From: Adiantum capillus-veneris
Lineage: Eukaryota; Streptophyta; Polypodiopsida; Polypodiales; Pteridaceae
Assembly: GCA_014529385.2 (NCBI GenBank)
Contig: CM043963.1
Location: forward strand, 78,950,412-79,014,411
Direction: 5' to 3'
Length of the DNA: 64,000 bases
Both the position numbers and the translations under genes were made by a program. This document shows positions 45,815-56,556 of the stretch, one piece after another. Under the pieces are notes generated by a model, which saw only the letters and a list, made by a program, of their open reading frames with translations, searched no databases and was not told where the DNA came from. Within the stretch, counting starts at the first letter, position 1. The number at the start of each line of letters is the position of its first letter.

Positions 45815-46045
45815 TTGTTGGAATTAGGATTGCAAGAAAACACACATAGCTTGGAGAAGATGAAGGAAGCTCAAGGCACACAACAAAGAGTGTATTACTT
45901 AGTGTGCAATGGAAAGATAAGTTAGCCCTAGAGTGATGGGCGTATATACAATGCACGTGGGAAAAAACCTCGTAGTGAGGGAAAAATTGCCCCGACAGTC
46001 CTAAGTGTGTTCACACACATCACTACCACATGTATATGGTAACAA
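45815..46045 (-). repeat. Cop-1b right (5') LTR
   Basis: TTGTTGGAATTAGG...GGTAACAA, full length compared with the 54444-54672 LTR. The neighbouring primer site (45802-45813, minus strand) is degraded from the initiator-Met form. Confidence 0.88.
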
Positions 46046-46945
46046 TATATTAGCTTATGAAGCTTTTTTGTTATTTTTAGCTTAGAAAATTAGCGCTTTG
46101 AGTTATCCTATCAGAGAAAATGATCAAGTATAAAGAGAATCACATGGAATTTGATACTTGGTGATGGTTGTTTAAAAACAATCATATCTCTCGTGAGCAA
46201 TTTGACTCTACACTTGGATCTCTACAAGTGATAAGTATAGTTAATAAATATTGTAATAATCATTTTGAGTTATTGATTTATTTAATTTGGTTTTGGTTGT
46301 TGTAGAGTCAGAGCGATCAAACTTATGTAGCTTTGGATAAGAACAAGAAAGACGAGGACTTTAATTGATACTTTTTTTGTAGTCCTCTTTAGTAGTGCAA
46401 ATATGGCACAACAAAACTTTGTACATAAAACTCATTTACTTTAAAGTATGTTGTTCATTTCAAAGTTTGTTATTATATTTTTGTACAATTTTCAAAAAAA
46501 TTTGCTATGTTTTATGCAAGTCAAAAATAAAGATGCTTATTTGCACCATCTGGATGGCCCAAATGAGCATCTTCATTTTTGAAAAGCCGTGTAGTAGTAA
46601 TATATATAGTAATATAGGCAGTAATACACACGATAATAGATGCAACCATATCTATTACCACATATATTGTTGTTGATTGGACCAGTATCACATCCTTTGG
46701 CACTATTATTGCCGCTCACACAATATTTTCTCTTTCTATTTTCCTTTGTTAATTCACGGCAATAGAAGCAGTTTTTGACTTTTTCACTTATAGTGACAAT
46801 GAGTTGCTTGGCTTGATGAATCACTTAACAATGTATTCTTTTTGTTGTTTTTCTACCTCTAGGTGCAAATGTGCTTCTCCTAAATTCTATCCATAAGGTT
46901 GTCAAAGGATTAGCATGACTTATTAACTGAATAGCTGCATGATCA
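46046..46945. other. AT-rich sequence, no supported gene
   Basis: Near 46160-46360 a short open stretch, a GTGATAAG, and a TTGTTGTAG followed by another open stretch resemble an exon-intron-exon remnant, but I cannot identify a protein. ORFs at 46395-46824 are AT-driven and overlap on both strands. Confidence 0.4.
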
Positions 46946-46949
46946 CTTT

Positions 46950-47520
46950 TCCTCATACTCACAATCATGAGACTAAGACAAAAAGGAAAGATCTTTGTTC
47001 ATTTTAACAACACTAGAAGATTGTTCATAAGGCTTACATCAAGCCATCTAAAACTCACAAGACTCTCTTTTTACAAGCTTTTGAAGTTCCAAAGATCATA
47101 TCAAAGGAGGGATAGGCACATCATGTTCACCTTGAATGATATAAGTTTTACCTTGCTTTTAAAATTCAAGTGAGTTTTGTTGATAACCCCTTTTCAAAGA
47201 AGGTCCAATACCCTATAACCATTCTCTCCCCAAGACCAAATTTGCACAATCCATGTTCATTATTTGGAAGTCAAGGGTATCCTTATAACTTCTAATTTCT
47301 ACTTTAAAATTAGGTATCAAGGTATTCCAAATATTCTTATGTTCTCCCCAGCCGCATGAGAGAGACTACATACTGGTGCATTCTGGATTATTGGAAAGTT
47401 TTTAACTTCTTGACAAGAGTGTAATTTATGAAGTCGTGAGTGCCACAATCGTCAATTTTAACTCTTACTCTTTTTCTTTTAATAAATATATGCATTCTAC
47501 TAGACTCATGTGGTCCAAAC
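46950..47520 (-). pseudogene. Gypsy protease-region fragment
   Basis: Minus-strand broken frames give a D-C-G-T-H-D-F-I-N-Y-T-L-V-K-K-L segment near 47400-47460, a decayed form of the gypsy protease D-S-G-x-T-H-N-F-I motif. About 120 residues follow, including G-K-T-Y-I-I-Q-G near 47130, typical of the segment before RT. Several stops interrupt it. The plus-strand ORF 46967-47173 is its shadow. Confidence 0.55.
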
Positions 47521-47765
47521 ATGGAACTTCACATATTAATCGACAAACTACAAGTGTTGTCAAGTGATCCCTGTGTGATTCCCAATTGAGATGTGATCAC
47601 CTTTTGAACCCACCTATTTCAAAGTTGATCACCATGTGACCCAAACCATTCCAAAGTGATCTCCAAGTGAACACTGTATGATCCCCACCCTGTCACTTTT
47701 GCCATATTCATTTACGTTCTCACCCCTTGGAATTGGAGCTGATCTCTTGAGATAGCTAATTCCAG
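47521..47765. other. Short repetitive non-coding stretch
   Basis: Imperfect repeats of a phrase like TTCAAAGT-GATC-CCA-GTGA occur two to three times. Nothing coding is seen. This is flanking DNA of the Gyp-2 LTR. Confidence 0.5.
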
Positions 47766-48202
47766 TGTTAGAAGATTTCGGCTACTGCTGATGTGTTAGT
47801 TTAGACAGTCAACTGGACAGAGAATTAGAAACTGAAATGGAATTTATCTACTAGAATGAGAATCAGACTATGTACTGAGAATAAGATTCAGATTCAGATT
47901 CAGAGTATGGACACAGAGTAAGTGTGACTGGAATATCTGCTGTGATTGGAATTACAGATGAAAGATTATAGTAAGTATGATTTACATAGAGAATACAACC
48001 AACAACATCTGCCAATGATTGACAACTCAAGTACAAATGCCGCCGAAATGCTAACCCAAATGCCAACCCGATTACAATGTAATGGGCCCTATTTATACAC
48101 CTTGGGTTTACCATAGTAATTACTGTAGTAATTACTAACTAATTCGCTGCCCGTCTCATAAGAGAATGTTCCCACATAGTGAAGCTGTCTCAACCGTCTA
48201 CA
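47766..48202 (-). repeat. Gyp-2 3' LTR
   Basis: On the minus strand it begins TGTAGACGG directly after a polypurine tract and ends TTCTAACA at 47766. A TATAAATAGGG promoter word sits at 48087-48097 (minus). Length 437 bp. The partner LTR is outside the window. Confidence 0.78.
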
Positions 48203-48220
48203 TCCTTCCCTCCTTTCTTG
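48203..48220 (-). promoter_or_regulatory. Gyp-2 polypurine tract
   Basis: The minus strand carries AAGAAAGGAGGGAAGGA immediately 5' of the LTR's first TG. It would prime plus-strand synthesis. Confidence 0.75.
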
Positions 48221-48308
48221 AATTTTGGCAAGATTCCAAAATTTCTAAAAAAATTCCACTCTGATTCTGATTTGAGACTAAAAAATCCACCGTCTGGTTC
48301 TGATGTTG

Positions 48309-48420
48309 GGGATTGGACTTGACCAATGATAGAGTGGCCATACAAAGATTACGAGAGGCAGCTGAAAAGGCCAAGGTAGAGCTCTCATCGTCTACACAAA
48401 CTGATATCAACCTTCCAGCT
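48309..48420 (+). pseudogene. Hsp70 exon fragment (organellar DnaK type)
   Basis: The plus strand reads [20 protein letters not shown] then [14 protein letters not shown], the well-known conserved block of Hsp70, closest in wording to the mitochondrial/DnaK branch. About 37 residues are present with no stop. It lies antisense inside the 3' part of Gyp-2, between its polypurine tract and post-pol ORF. It looks like a captured or inserted gene piece rather than a gene. Confidence 0.75.
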
Positions 48421-48571
48421 GAGGAAGAAAAGTCGCCACTGAATTCTAAGATGGAACTACCCAGTATCCTTCCATTGAACCATCTTCCATTTTCCCTTTG
48501 ACCAGGATGGTGTCTAAGAAGTCCCAGTACCAGCATTCTCCTTCTAAATCAGTCGGTAAATAGCCTTCTGC

Positions 48572-49524
48572 TCAAGACTCCCGCCTTTCTGTGGTCACCA
48601 CAGACGGCTTGGGCTCATTGGGCATCCAGAATGCAAAAGCTATGTCTTCTGGTGTAGCCGACACCTTTTGACTATTCACTATGTCACTTCCATATTCAGC
48701 ATCGAAAGAATCAAGAACCTGCTTTATGATGTCTGCATTGAAAGCGATTCTTGTGGCTTGCAGAACAACTTGTAGATCCCATAGTTGTAGCAAATCCATT
48801 GCTTGGTCGGTGAATACATAGCGCTGAATCTTACTGTATGGAATGATGTGAAGGCTTGCCTTTGCAGCAGTAACTATGGCTTGGGTTTCCTCCAAAGACT
48901 CCTGCATCTTGTCTGAGCGCTTCTTCCTACCCATACACAGTGAAGATGACGAAACAGGCGAAGGAGAAGAAGACTTACTTGATGCGTCAAAGCCGTACCC
49001 AGGTGTTGCTGGCAAAGCTAGTCGATAGTCAGCTGTCTCCTCAGAGGACGAGGTCTGCGGCTGTAGCAAAGAAACTTCAGAGCTTGGCGATGGCGAATGA
49101 ATAACGGGAGGAAATTGATGCGCAGGGGATTTGTGAGAAAAAATGCCGACTCTCCTGACTGTTATACGTTTTCGCGCCATAAAAGCTCCACTACTCGCTG
49201 CTCCTAGACTTGTGTGCGTCGCTGCTGCTGTCGTGGCAGACATGCATTGTACAAGACTTCTACACATCCTTAAAATGATTACTACTGGCGTGCCATCTGA
49301 TTGTTGGGCGCTTAAAAATTGAAAAGTGTGTTCCCACTGATACTGGACTGGTTCCCAGTCTGGTTTGATCACACTGGTACTGATTCTAAGATCAGTTTGG
49401 TTTGGTTCCACTGGTACTGGTTCGGAAATTGGAACTGGTTGCACATGAAAAGGCCCAAAAATATCCAATTCTTGTATCTCTTGATCTGCAGTTCCCAATT
49501 CCTTAGTACCTTGTTCTTGCCCAG
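48572..49524 (-). CDS. Gyp-2 post-pol ORF, function unknown
   Basis: About 318 codons are open on the minus strand from the Cop-1c insertion point to the stop near 48572. The product has a serine-rich, low-complexity middle with short basic stretches and a helical C-terminal third ending E-D-I-A-F-A-F-W-M-P. I recognise no domain and see no convincing signal peptide. Removing Cop-1c places it directly after the integrase end but in a different frame; the integrase frame stops about 20 nt beyond the junction. It occupies the place that Gyp-1 fills with its coiled-coil ORF, but I see no similarity between them. Confidence 0.5.
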
Positions 49525-49529
49525 TCTCT
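49525..49529 (+). repeat. Target-site duplication TCTCT of Cop-1c (left)
   Basis: TCTCT at 49525-49529 is matched by TCTCT at 54673-54677 on the other side of Cop-1c. The match holds only if the LTR ends are taken as TTGTTGG...AACAA, one base outside the usual TG...CA. Confidence 0.85.
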
Positions 49530-49860
49530 TTGTTGGAATTAGGGTTCCAGAGAAACGCACATAGCTTGGAGAAGATGAACGAAGCTCAAGGCACACAATA
49601 GAGAGTGTGTTACTTAGTGTGCAATGGAAAGATAGATAGCCCTAGAGTGATGGGCGTATATACAATGCACGGGGGAAAAAACCTCCTAAAAAGGGAAAAA
49701 TGCCTTGGAGGTCCTAGTGTGTCCACACACATCACTACCACATGTATATGGTAACAACTCCCCCCTGGAGTGATGCAGTGAACAAGAGCTGGCACATGAG
49801 TAAAGGGAAGTGCCATGCCCTGAGGACAGGATCAGTCCACAAAGGGGAGTAAGCCCTAAG

Positions 49861-51267
49861 CTTTGCGGAAAGCTTCAAGCTTCTCACGAGACAATGCCTT
49901 TGTGAAAATATCTACAAGGTTGTCCTGTGTTGGAACATAAGACAAGCTGATCTCTCCTGCTGAGAGCCTCTCCCTGACATAGTGGTAATGCAAGACCTCA
50001 ATGTGCTTTGTGCGAGCATGAAAAACTGGGTTCCTCGCAACTACCAATGCGCTCTGACTGTCAGTGCAGATAGTGTTGGCAGTGTCCTGTCCAACACCCA
50101 AATCATCCATAAGGCGTCTGAGCCATACACACTCAACCGTAGCTGTGAAGACTGCCCTGTACTCAGCCTCACAAATCGAAGTGGCCACAGTAGGTTGCTT
50201 CTTGCTCAACCATGATATACATGACTGCCAAGCATGAAACAAAAACCACTTGTGGACACTCGCGTGTCAAAGCAACCAGCCCCATTTAAGTCCAAAAAAG
50301 CATGTAAGTCTGACGGCAATGATCCCCCCTTGGGATAAAACAAGCCAAGATGTAAAGTGCCACTAAGGTAGCGGAAAATCCTCCTAACAGCCTGCCAATG
50401 CTTAGACCCTGGGCTGTGCATAAATCTGCTGACCTGTGAGACTGCAAACTCAATATCCGCCCTCGTGTTGCATACATAAATGAGGCAGCCAACAACAGTT
50501 TGATAAAGAGTGACATCAGCAGGATCGCCAGCATCATGTAGACTCAACTTCAAACTTGTTTCCATGGGAGTGGCAATAGGTTTGCAATCCTCAAGTCCAA
50601 ACTTACATAGCAATGTCTCTATGCAACTTTTCTAACACAAGGCAATACCACCATCACACTGCTTAAACTGTATACCCAAGTAATGATGCAACAGCCCCAA
50701 ATCTTTCATCTTGAAAGTAGCATTCAAATCAGCCTTAAATTCAGAAATATGTCTCTCATTTGGTCCAGTGATCATCAAATCATCAACATAAAGAACCACA
50801 ATGAGAAGTACATCACCCTCACGCTTTACATACAATGTGCTTTCTGTTGGACTGTTACAAAAGCCTCGTTTCACCAAATGAGTGTCAGCTTTCTCATACC
50901 AAGCACGAGGAGATTGCTTCAACCCATACAAAGCCTTCTTACATCTGCACACTTTGTCCTCTTGTCCTTTTATGACAAAACCGCGAGGCTGCGTTACATA
51001 AACTTCCTCAAATATGTCACCATTCAAGAACGCAGCAACAATGTCTGATTGATGTACATCCCAACCAAAATGAGTTGCCAATGCACATAGAAAACACACA
51101 GTAGTCATACGACAAGTGGGAGCAAAAGTCTCTTCATAGTCTATGCCTTTTTGCTGTGCATAACCTTTTGCAACAAGTCGAGCCTTATGGCGATCGATCT
51201 CACCATCCGGCTTGCGTTTCAACTTGTAAACCCACTTCATACCAATGGCCTTTTTGCCAGCAGGCAA
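49861..51267 (-). pseudogene. Cop-1c RT and RNase H
   Basis: The 50632-51267 frame has the A-I-G-M-K-W-V-Y-K-L-K start, V-A-A-F-L-N-G and the catalytic Y-V-D-D-L-M-I. 50206-50613 continues with Y-Q-T-V-V-G-C-L-I-Y and the start of RNase H. 49856-50242 has E-A-E-Y-R-A-V and D-S-Q-S-A-L and ends with D-I-F-T-K-A-L, the classic C-terminus of copia polyproteins. Frame changes occur near 50225 and 50620. Confidence 0.9.
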
Positions 51268-51312
51268 ATCACATAAAGTCCATGTGTCATTTTCTATAAG
51301 TGCATCATATTC

Positions 51313-52542
51313 TTATTGCATGGCAGCCATCCAATTTTCTGAATTTTGTGCTTCATCAAAAGTCAGAGGCTCCTCAACATCATGTAAGCTAGACACAGCC
51401 AAAGCATAACAATCTGATGCATAAGAGGCATGGCGAGAGCCTGAACGAGTACGGATAGACAAAGGTGCATCCAATTTACTGTCACACAAGGTGTGCACCA
51501 GCCATTTTGGCATACCTCTAGCTTGCTCATTTTCAGCCCTTTCCTCATCAAGTACATCATGTAGATCTACATCAGTAATAGGCTGATCTAGAACATTTTC
51601 AGAAACCCCCATAGGCTGTACATTTGCCTCATTGGAACTTACATTCGTATTTCCACCACTGAAAAGAGGCAACAAAGTGTCATAAATGTCCTGTGAGCTT
51701 ACATTACTATCTCTAGCCCTTTCCTCTCTAGTACATGACTACATCCCGTGAAACCAGAATACGTTTTGTTTGCGGATGATACAACATGTGACCTTTGCTT
51801 TCGTCACTATAACCAACAAAAATACATTTGACAGCCTTATCATCCAATTTTCTGCGCTGCACTTGTGGCACCAAAGCATATGCCAAACAGCCAAAAACAC
51901 GCATGTGCTCAATAGAAGGCTTTCTATCATGCCATGCTTCATATGGAGTAATAGACTGCAAAGCTTTCGTAGGACACCTGTTAAGTACATAAGTGGCACA
52001 CATGATGGCCTCAAGCCAAAAAGAATGCGGCAAAGCTTGACTTTTGACCATACATCATGCCATTTCCGTCAGTGACCTGTTTTTCCTCTCTGCAACACCA
52101 TTTTGCTGAGGTGTTTTATCCCACGACTAGCCAGAAATGCATTAAATTCATGAGACATATACTCGCCCCCTCAATCGGAACGGAGGGTGCCCATAGTACG
52201 TTTCGAGACATTTTTAGCCATAGCCAAAAATTGTTTGAAGCACATAAAAACTTCGGACTTCGCTTTAAGCGGAAATACCCATGCATGCCTGGAGTAATCA
52301 TCAATGAAAGTCACGAAGTATAGGTAATTTCCCAAGGACGGAGTTTGCATGGGCCCACAAACATCACTATGCACAAGCTGCAACCTGCATGTGGCCCGAA
52401 CTGAACCATCCTTTGGAAATTTAGAACGCTGCATCTTACCCAAAATACAGCCTTCACAAACATGTTTGACAGGTGCTTCAAGAGGCGGCAAAGAAGCAAC
52501 CATATTAGATTTCTGCAAATGCAGCAAACTCGCAAAATTCAA
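51313..52542 (-). pseudogene. Cop-1c integrase and connector
   Basis: 52171-52542 has the C-x2-C zinc pair (C-E-G-C-I-L-G-K) and D-D-Y-S-R-H-A-W-V-F. 51728-52051 has the A-I-M-C-A-T-Y-V-L-N block and G-Y-S-D-E-S-K-G. Between them a short deletion or frameshift near 52060-52170 removes continuity. 51313-51675 is the acidic connector to RT. Confidence 0.87.
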
Positions 52543-54083
52543 ATGACCAAAACGTGCATGCCAAAGTTTTGCATCTGAAATAGCCCTTGAATCTGCAACA
52601 GCATTTGCAAAATTTTGTCCACACTTGTCATACTAAGTGAGCTTATACTGCCCACGACACAAAAGCCCAGATGCAACAATTTCATCACCAAAACTGAGAT
52701 CATGAACTGTACATCTGTCATCCACAAATTTGACTGCAAGTCTAACTCTAGCAAGTGCGGATAGAGACAAGAGATTCTTCTTGATCCCAGGTACATAAAG
52801 TGCATCAACAAGTGTGAAGGAACTGCCATTAGCAGCAGTGAGCACAATCTTTCCAACTCCCTGAACTGGATAAGAGGCATTGTTGGCACAAGTGACTGAA
52901 TTCCCATGAGGGACAGACTCGAGAGAGGTAAAAAATTCACAACGTGAGGTAATGTGCTTTGTAGCACCACTGTCGAAATACCACACATGTAAATCTGCAG
53001 CAACTGACAAGCATGCATCATGTACAGCAGGATTGTAAGTGCACTCTGCGCTAAAAGCCCATTCTGCATCAACATCAGCAACACAGTCTCCTTTCACAGA
53101 AGACTCAACAATGGCTGCATTTGTAGTGGAACCAGCATTTGCAGTGGAACCACCCTGTTTCTTCTTACCCTCTTTGGCCTTCAACTTAGGACACGACTTG
53201 ATCAAATGATCATTGGCTTTACAATAATGTCAACGCATCTTCTTTTTGCCCTTATCACCAGAATTTCCAGACAAATTGCTGCCAAGAGAAGCATTAGGAA
53301 CAAAATTTTTGCCACTCGCAGCAGAACCATAAGAAGTGGCTGCATTGCTGTTACCACCCTTTCTCTGATAAGCAATAAAAGCCTGTTCAATTGCACGCTG
53401 TCTAGTCCTATTTTTTTTGGAAAGTGACTCTTGCAACAAAAATGTGCATAATGCATCTAACTTGACAACTTCTGGATTTCCTTGGGTCATAAGTCTCCAA
53501 GTACTAGCAAAAGTCTGCTAAGAATCTAGACACAGGCATCAAGAACAACCTGCACAAGGGAACTGTCTGAAATAACTTCACCTGCAGAAATAAGTTGCTC
53601 ATTGATATCCTTGACACTAGCAAGGAAAGTGTCCATATCATCTTCCTCATGCATAATCTTCGACTCCAGCTCTTTACGCAGCAAAGCAATTTTAGCCTCA
53701 TTGCGGCTTGCATAAAGACCTGCTAGAATATCCCAAGCCTGTTTTGCAGATTTTGCTGAACGGATGTGAGGAACAATGATGCGCTTCACAGACAACGCAA
53801 TCAATGCATGAGTTTGCGCATCCTTAACATCCCAACGAGCTTGTTCTGCCGTAGGCAAAACAACTCTAACGACTGCAATCCTTGCAACAAGACGTGAAAC
53901 ATCCTCAACATCGCCTACATCCTCAGAACCAGGACGTACATCAATGCCCTGCACAATGTTCCAGACACCCTTTGACACAAGAACATGTTGCATCATATAA
54001 GCCCACATAGGGTAGTTTTCCCCATCCAACCTGCCCTCAGCAGCAAACATCTTGAATACATCTGTGTTGTTGTTGTCAGCCAT
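52543..54083 (-). pseudogene. Cop-1c gag and protease
   Basis: ATG at 54083 (M-A-D-N-N-N-T-D-V-F) starts gag, open to 53526. Helical gag continues at 53230-53490. A CCHC knuckle lies across 53180-53240 with one cysteine codon changed. 52633-53205 carries the protease W-Y-F-D-S-G-A-T-K-H with the catalytic D-S-G intact, then pre-integrase. I chose this ATG because the upstream M lies in the leader and the same start is seen in Cop-1a. Confidence 0.88.
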
Positions 54084-54443
54084 GGTAAATGCTGCACCTG
54101 ATGTGAAAATTGCCCGAAAATAGGAGAAATGGAGCGGGAACAACCTGTGCTATATAGCACAAACAATAGAAGACTATAAGGCACCTGTTATGAAAAAAAT
54201 GGCAGTGACAGAAATTCTGTACAAAATGACGAAATAGCCTATGCAGTAATGCCTGTAGTGGAAACGGAGGCCGAAATGAGCCCAAATCAAAATTCTGAGC
54301 AAACCGAGCTTTTCGAGATCACCCAAAATATTTGTTGACCTGCGAACGCTTGCCAAAGCTCACTGAAATCGGAGAAAGTGAGTAGGCGTGTGCTGGAGTA
54401 GCTGGTGACTAAGCCCGGGAGGACGTGACCTCCTCTGATACCA

Positions 54444-54672
54444 TTGTTGGAATTAGGGTTGCAGAGAAACGCACACAGCTTGGAGAAGACGAAGGAAGCT
54501 CAAGGCACACAATAGAGAGTGTGTTACTTAGTGTGCAATGGAAAGATGGATAGCCCTAGAGTGATGGGCGTATATACAATGCACGGGGGAAAAAACCTCC
54601 TAAAGAGGGAAAAAATGCCCTGGTGGTCCTAGTGTGTTCATACACATCACTACCACATGTATATGGTAACAA
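54444..54672 (-). repeat. Cop-1c right (5') LTR
   Basis: TTGTTGGAATTAGGG...GGTAACAA next to the primer site. It carries TATATACAATGCACG (TATA region) at the place where the 39231 LTR fragment is triplicated. Confidence 0.9.
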
Positions 54673-54677
54673 TCTCT

Positions 54678-55507
54678 AGCTTCTGTATAGTAAAGTTTGA
54701 TCTTTGCACCATTATATACTCCTGGCAACAATAATCCATATAAATCTTTCAGTCTTACTGTACCATTGGAGAAGACCCAGTCTACCTCAAATGGTCCTGC
54801 CCAGGCAATCTTCATGTTTGGCTTCTTCGGACCCAATCTAGACTGATAGAGAAGCACCAAATCTCCTTTTTGAAATTCCCAAACCTTAATTTGACGATCA
54901 TGCCAGTGCTTCCTTCTTTGTTGAACAATTTATTATTCCAACATAGCCCTTTGCCTGAGTTCATCTAACTGCATAAGTTCATCTAGGCAGTTTTTCAGAT
55001 TGTGGTTGAAGTCTAAGACATACTTCACAGCCATTCTCAGACTTGAGATAACAAACTCCATAGGAACCACAACTTCAGTTCCATACACCATTCTGAATGG
55101 TGTCAACCCAGTAGTGACCTTGTAATACGCCCATAGAGCAATATGGAGTTTCAAATCCCACTGGTCTGGTTTCTTTGCACCACCTTAGTGAGAATAGTCT
55201 TGATTGTCTTGTTGCTACTTTCAGCGTGTTCATTGCATTTGGGATAATAAGGAGTAGATTTCCGATGCTTGACTGAAAGCATATCCAATAGAATTTCCAT
55301 AGTGTCATTGATAAAATGTGTTCCTTGGTCTGACACAATCTCTACTGGACATCCATATGGACAAAAAATATTCTCGAATAGAAACCTTGCAGTTGACATG
55401 GCTGTGTTGTCAGGAAGAGATTTAGCTTCAATCCACTTAGTGACATAACAAGTAGCCATTACTATGTACTTGTTCTTCTTGGGGGTAACCTTCTTAAAAG
55501 GTCCCAT
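54678..55507 (-). pseudogene. Gyp-2 integrase core and C-terminus
   Basis: 55151-55507 holds the catalytic region: G-P-F then T-K-W-I-E-A, an I-V-S-D-Q-G-T aspartate block, and N-E-H-A-E-S-S-N-K glutamate block. The first catalytic aspartate is in the broken join to 55520. 54933-55154 has the W-A-Y-Y-K-V-T-T-G-L-T-P segment and 54600-54860 the D-W-V-F-S-N-G-T and N-G-A-K-I-K-L-Y-Y end. One frameshift near 55150 and two stops near 54930 break it. Confidence 0.88.
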
Positions 55508-56556
55508 AAAATCTAATCCCTATTTCATGAACACACCCAGTGGTTGTACTGGCATTAAAGGAGTCATATCTGCAGCTGTTGGTCGACCCATTCTTTGGCA
55601 TATGTCACAAGTTTTACAAAAACTTCTGTGACATCAGCAATTAGTGTTTGCCACCATAGACCAGCTTGCAGAATCTTCTTGTAGGTTACTTCATTGGAAA
55701 AATGTTCACCAGATTCACCATTATGTGCTTCTGAAATCACTTGCATTCTTCCTTCCATAGGCACACAACGTCGAACTATACCCAATCGATAGAGTGACCC
55801 TCTGATGATAGTAAACTTCAAGCTTTTGATGACCAAGGCTTTCTTCTGGTTCTGCTTCCAGTCCTCTGGAAAAGCACCTTGAGAAAGAAATTGATACACA
55901 TCATACCATTCAGGATCAACTGATTCTCCTGCCTCTAGCTGGAATAAGTCAGCATCCATTGGTTCATCCCGCAAGGGTAATTCTGAATAACCTTCCGTAC
56001 TCCTTGACAAAAAATTAGCTCCACGGTGATTCTTGCCAGGCTTATGAAAAATTGTGAATTCAAACTCCATTAAGAACATCATCCACCGTATCAACCTGCC
56101 TTGAATAATGACTTTATTAATCAAAAACAGAAGAGCATGATGGTCCACATAAAAATGGAACATCTTTCCCAACAGGTAATGCCTGAACTTTGTAGCACTG
56201 AAAACCATTCCAAGGGCTTCTCGGTTAGTAGTTGTATATCCTTGTTCAGCCTGACTGAATCTGCGATTGGCAAAATAAACCGGATAATCAGTCCTTCCGT
56301 CTGGCTGAGCCAATATTGCCCCCATTGCCAATCCCGAAGCATCTACATGTACATGGAGAATAACATCCCAAGTTGGTTGCCTAAGGACTGGTTTACTGAT
56401 AATGGCTTTTTTCAGATTTTGGAAGCTCTCCTCACATTCAATAGTCCAATTGAACTTACTGGTCTTCTTTGTAAGCTCATATAATGGTACTGCTTGAGAA
56501 GCAAACTTATGTACAAATCTTCTATAGAAGTTAACATAACCCAGGAAAGAGCTCAA
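55508..56556 (-). pseudogene. Gyp-2 RNase H and single H2C2 zinc module
   Basis: From 56556 leftwards: RT thumb F-L-G-Y-V-N-F-Y-R-R-F, RNase H strand H-V-H-V-D-A-S-G, T-T-N-R-E-A-L-G and Y-V-D-H-H-A-L-L. Then one linker-plus-zinc module (D-P-E-W-Y-D-V-Y, R-R-C-V, H-N-G-E-S-G-E-H-F, then a C-terminal part whose cysteines are partly lost). There is no second module, in contrast to Gyp-1. Confidence 0.88.

Larger units (their letters stand above)
39505..46045 (-). mobile_element. Cop-1b: decayed Ty1/copia element with internal insertion
   Basis: Left LTR about 39508-39716 (outer end lost) and right LTR 45815-46045 belong to the Cop-1 family. Between them, right to left, lie gag (43783-44000), knuckle and helical gag (43059-43397), protease and pre-integrase (42291-42927), integrase (42061-42354 and 41592-41940), connector (41134-41439), RT (40349-40852) and RNase H (39792-40241). 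Frames break many times; parts of gag/protease near 42930-43060 are missing. The primer site by the right LTR is mutated. It is the oldest-looking of the three Cop-1 copies. Confidence 0.88.
49530..54672 (-). mobile_element. Cop-1c: best preserved Cop-1 copia element
   Basis: LTRs 49530-49757 and 54444-54672 (228 and 229 bp, about ten substitutions by eye), primer site TGGTATCAGAGG at 54432-54443 (minus) touching the 5' LTR, flanking TCTCT. Gag ATG is at 54083. Order: gag, knuckle, protease, integrase, RT, RNase H. A few stops and frameshifts remain, so it is probably inactive. It interrupts Gyp-2 just after its integrase and is therefore younger than Gyp-2. Confidence 0.93.

Noticed and set aside
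30191-46045. Cop-1a and Cop-1b with the gene between them as one composite transposon
   Set aside because: The LTR facing the gene in Cop-1a is truncated and Cop-1b lacks its outer LTR end. No shared target duplication could be found.
48198-48536. Minus-strand 112-codon ORF at the Gyp-2 3' end
   Set aside because: Most of it is antisense to the Hsp70 fragment and runs into the polypurine tract; I could not support it as protein.
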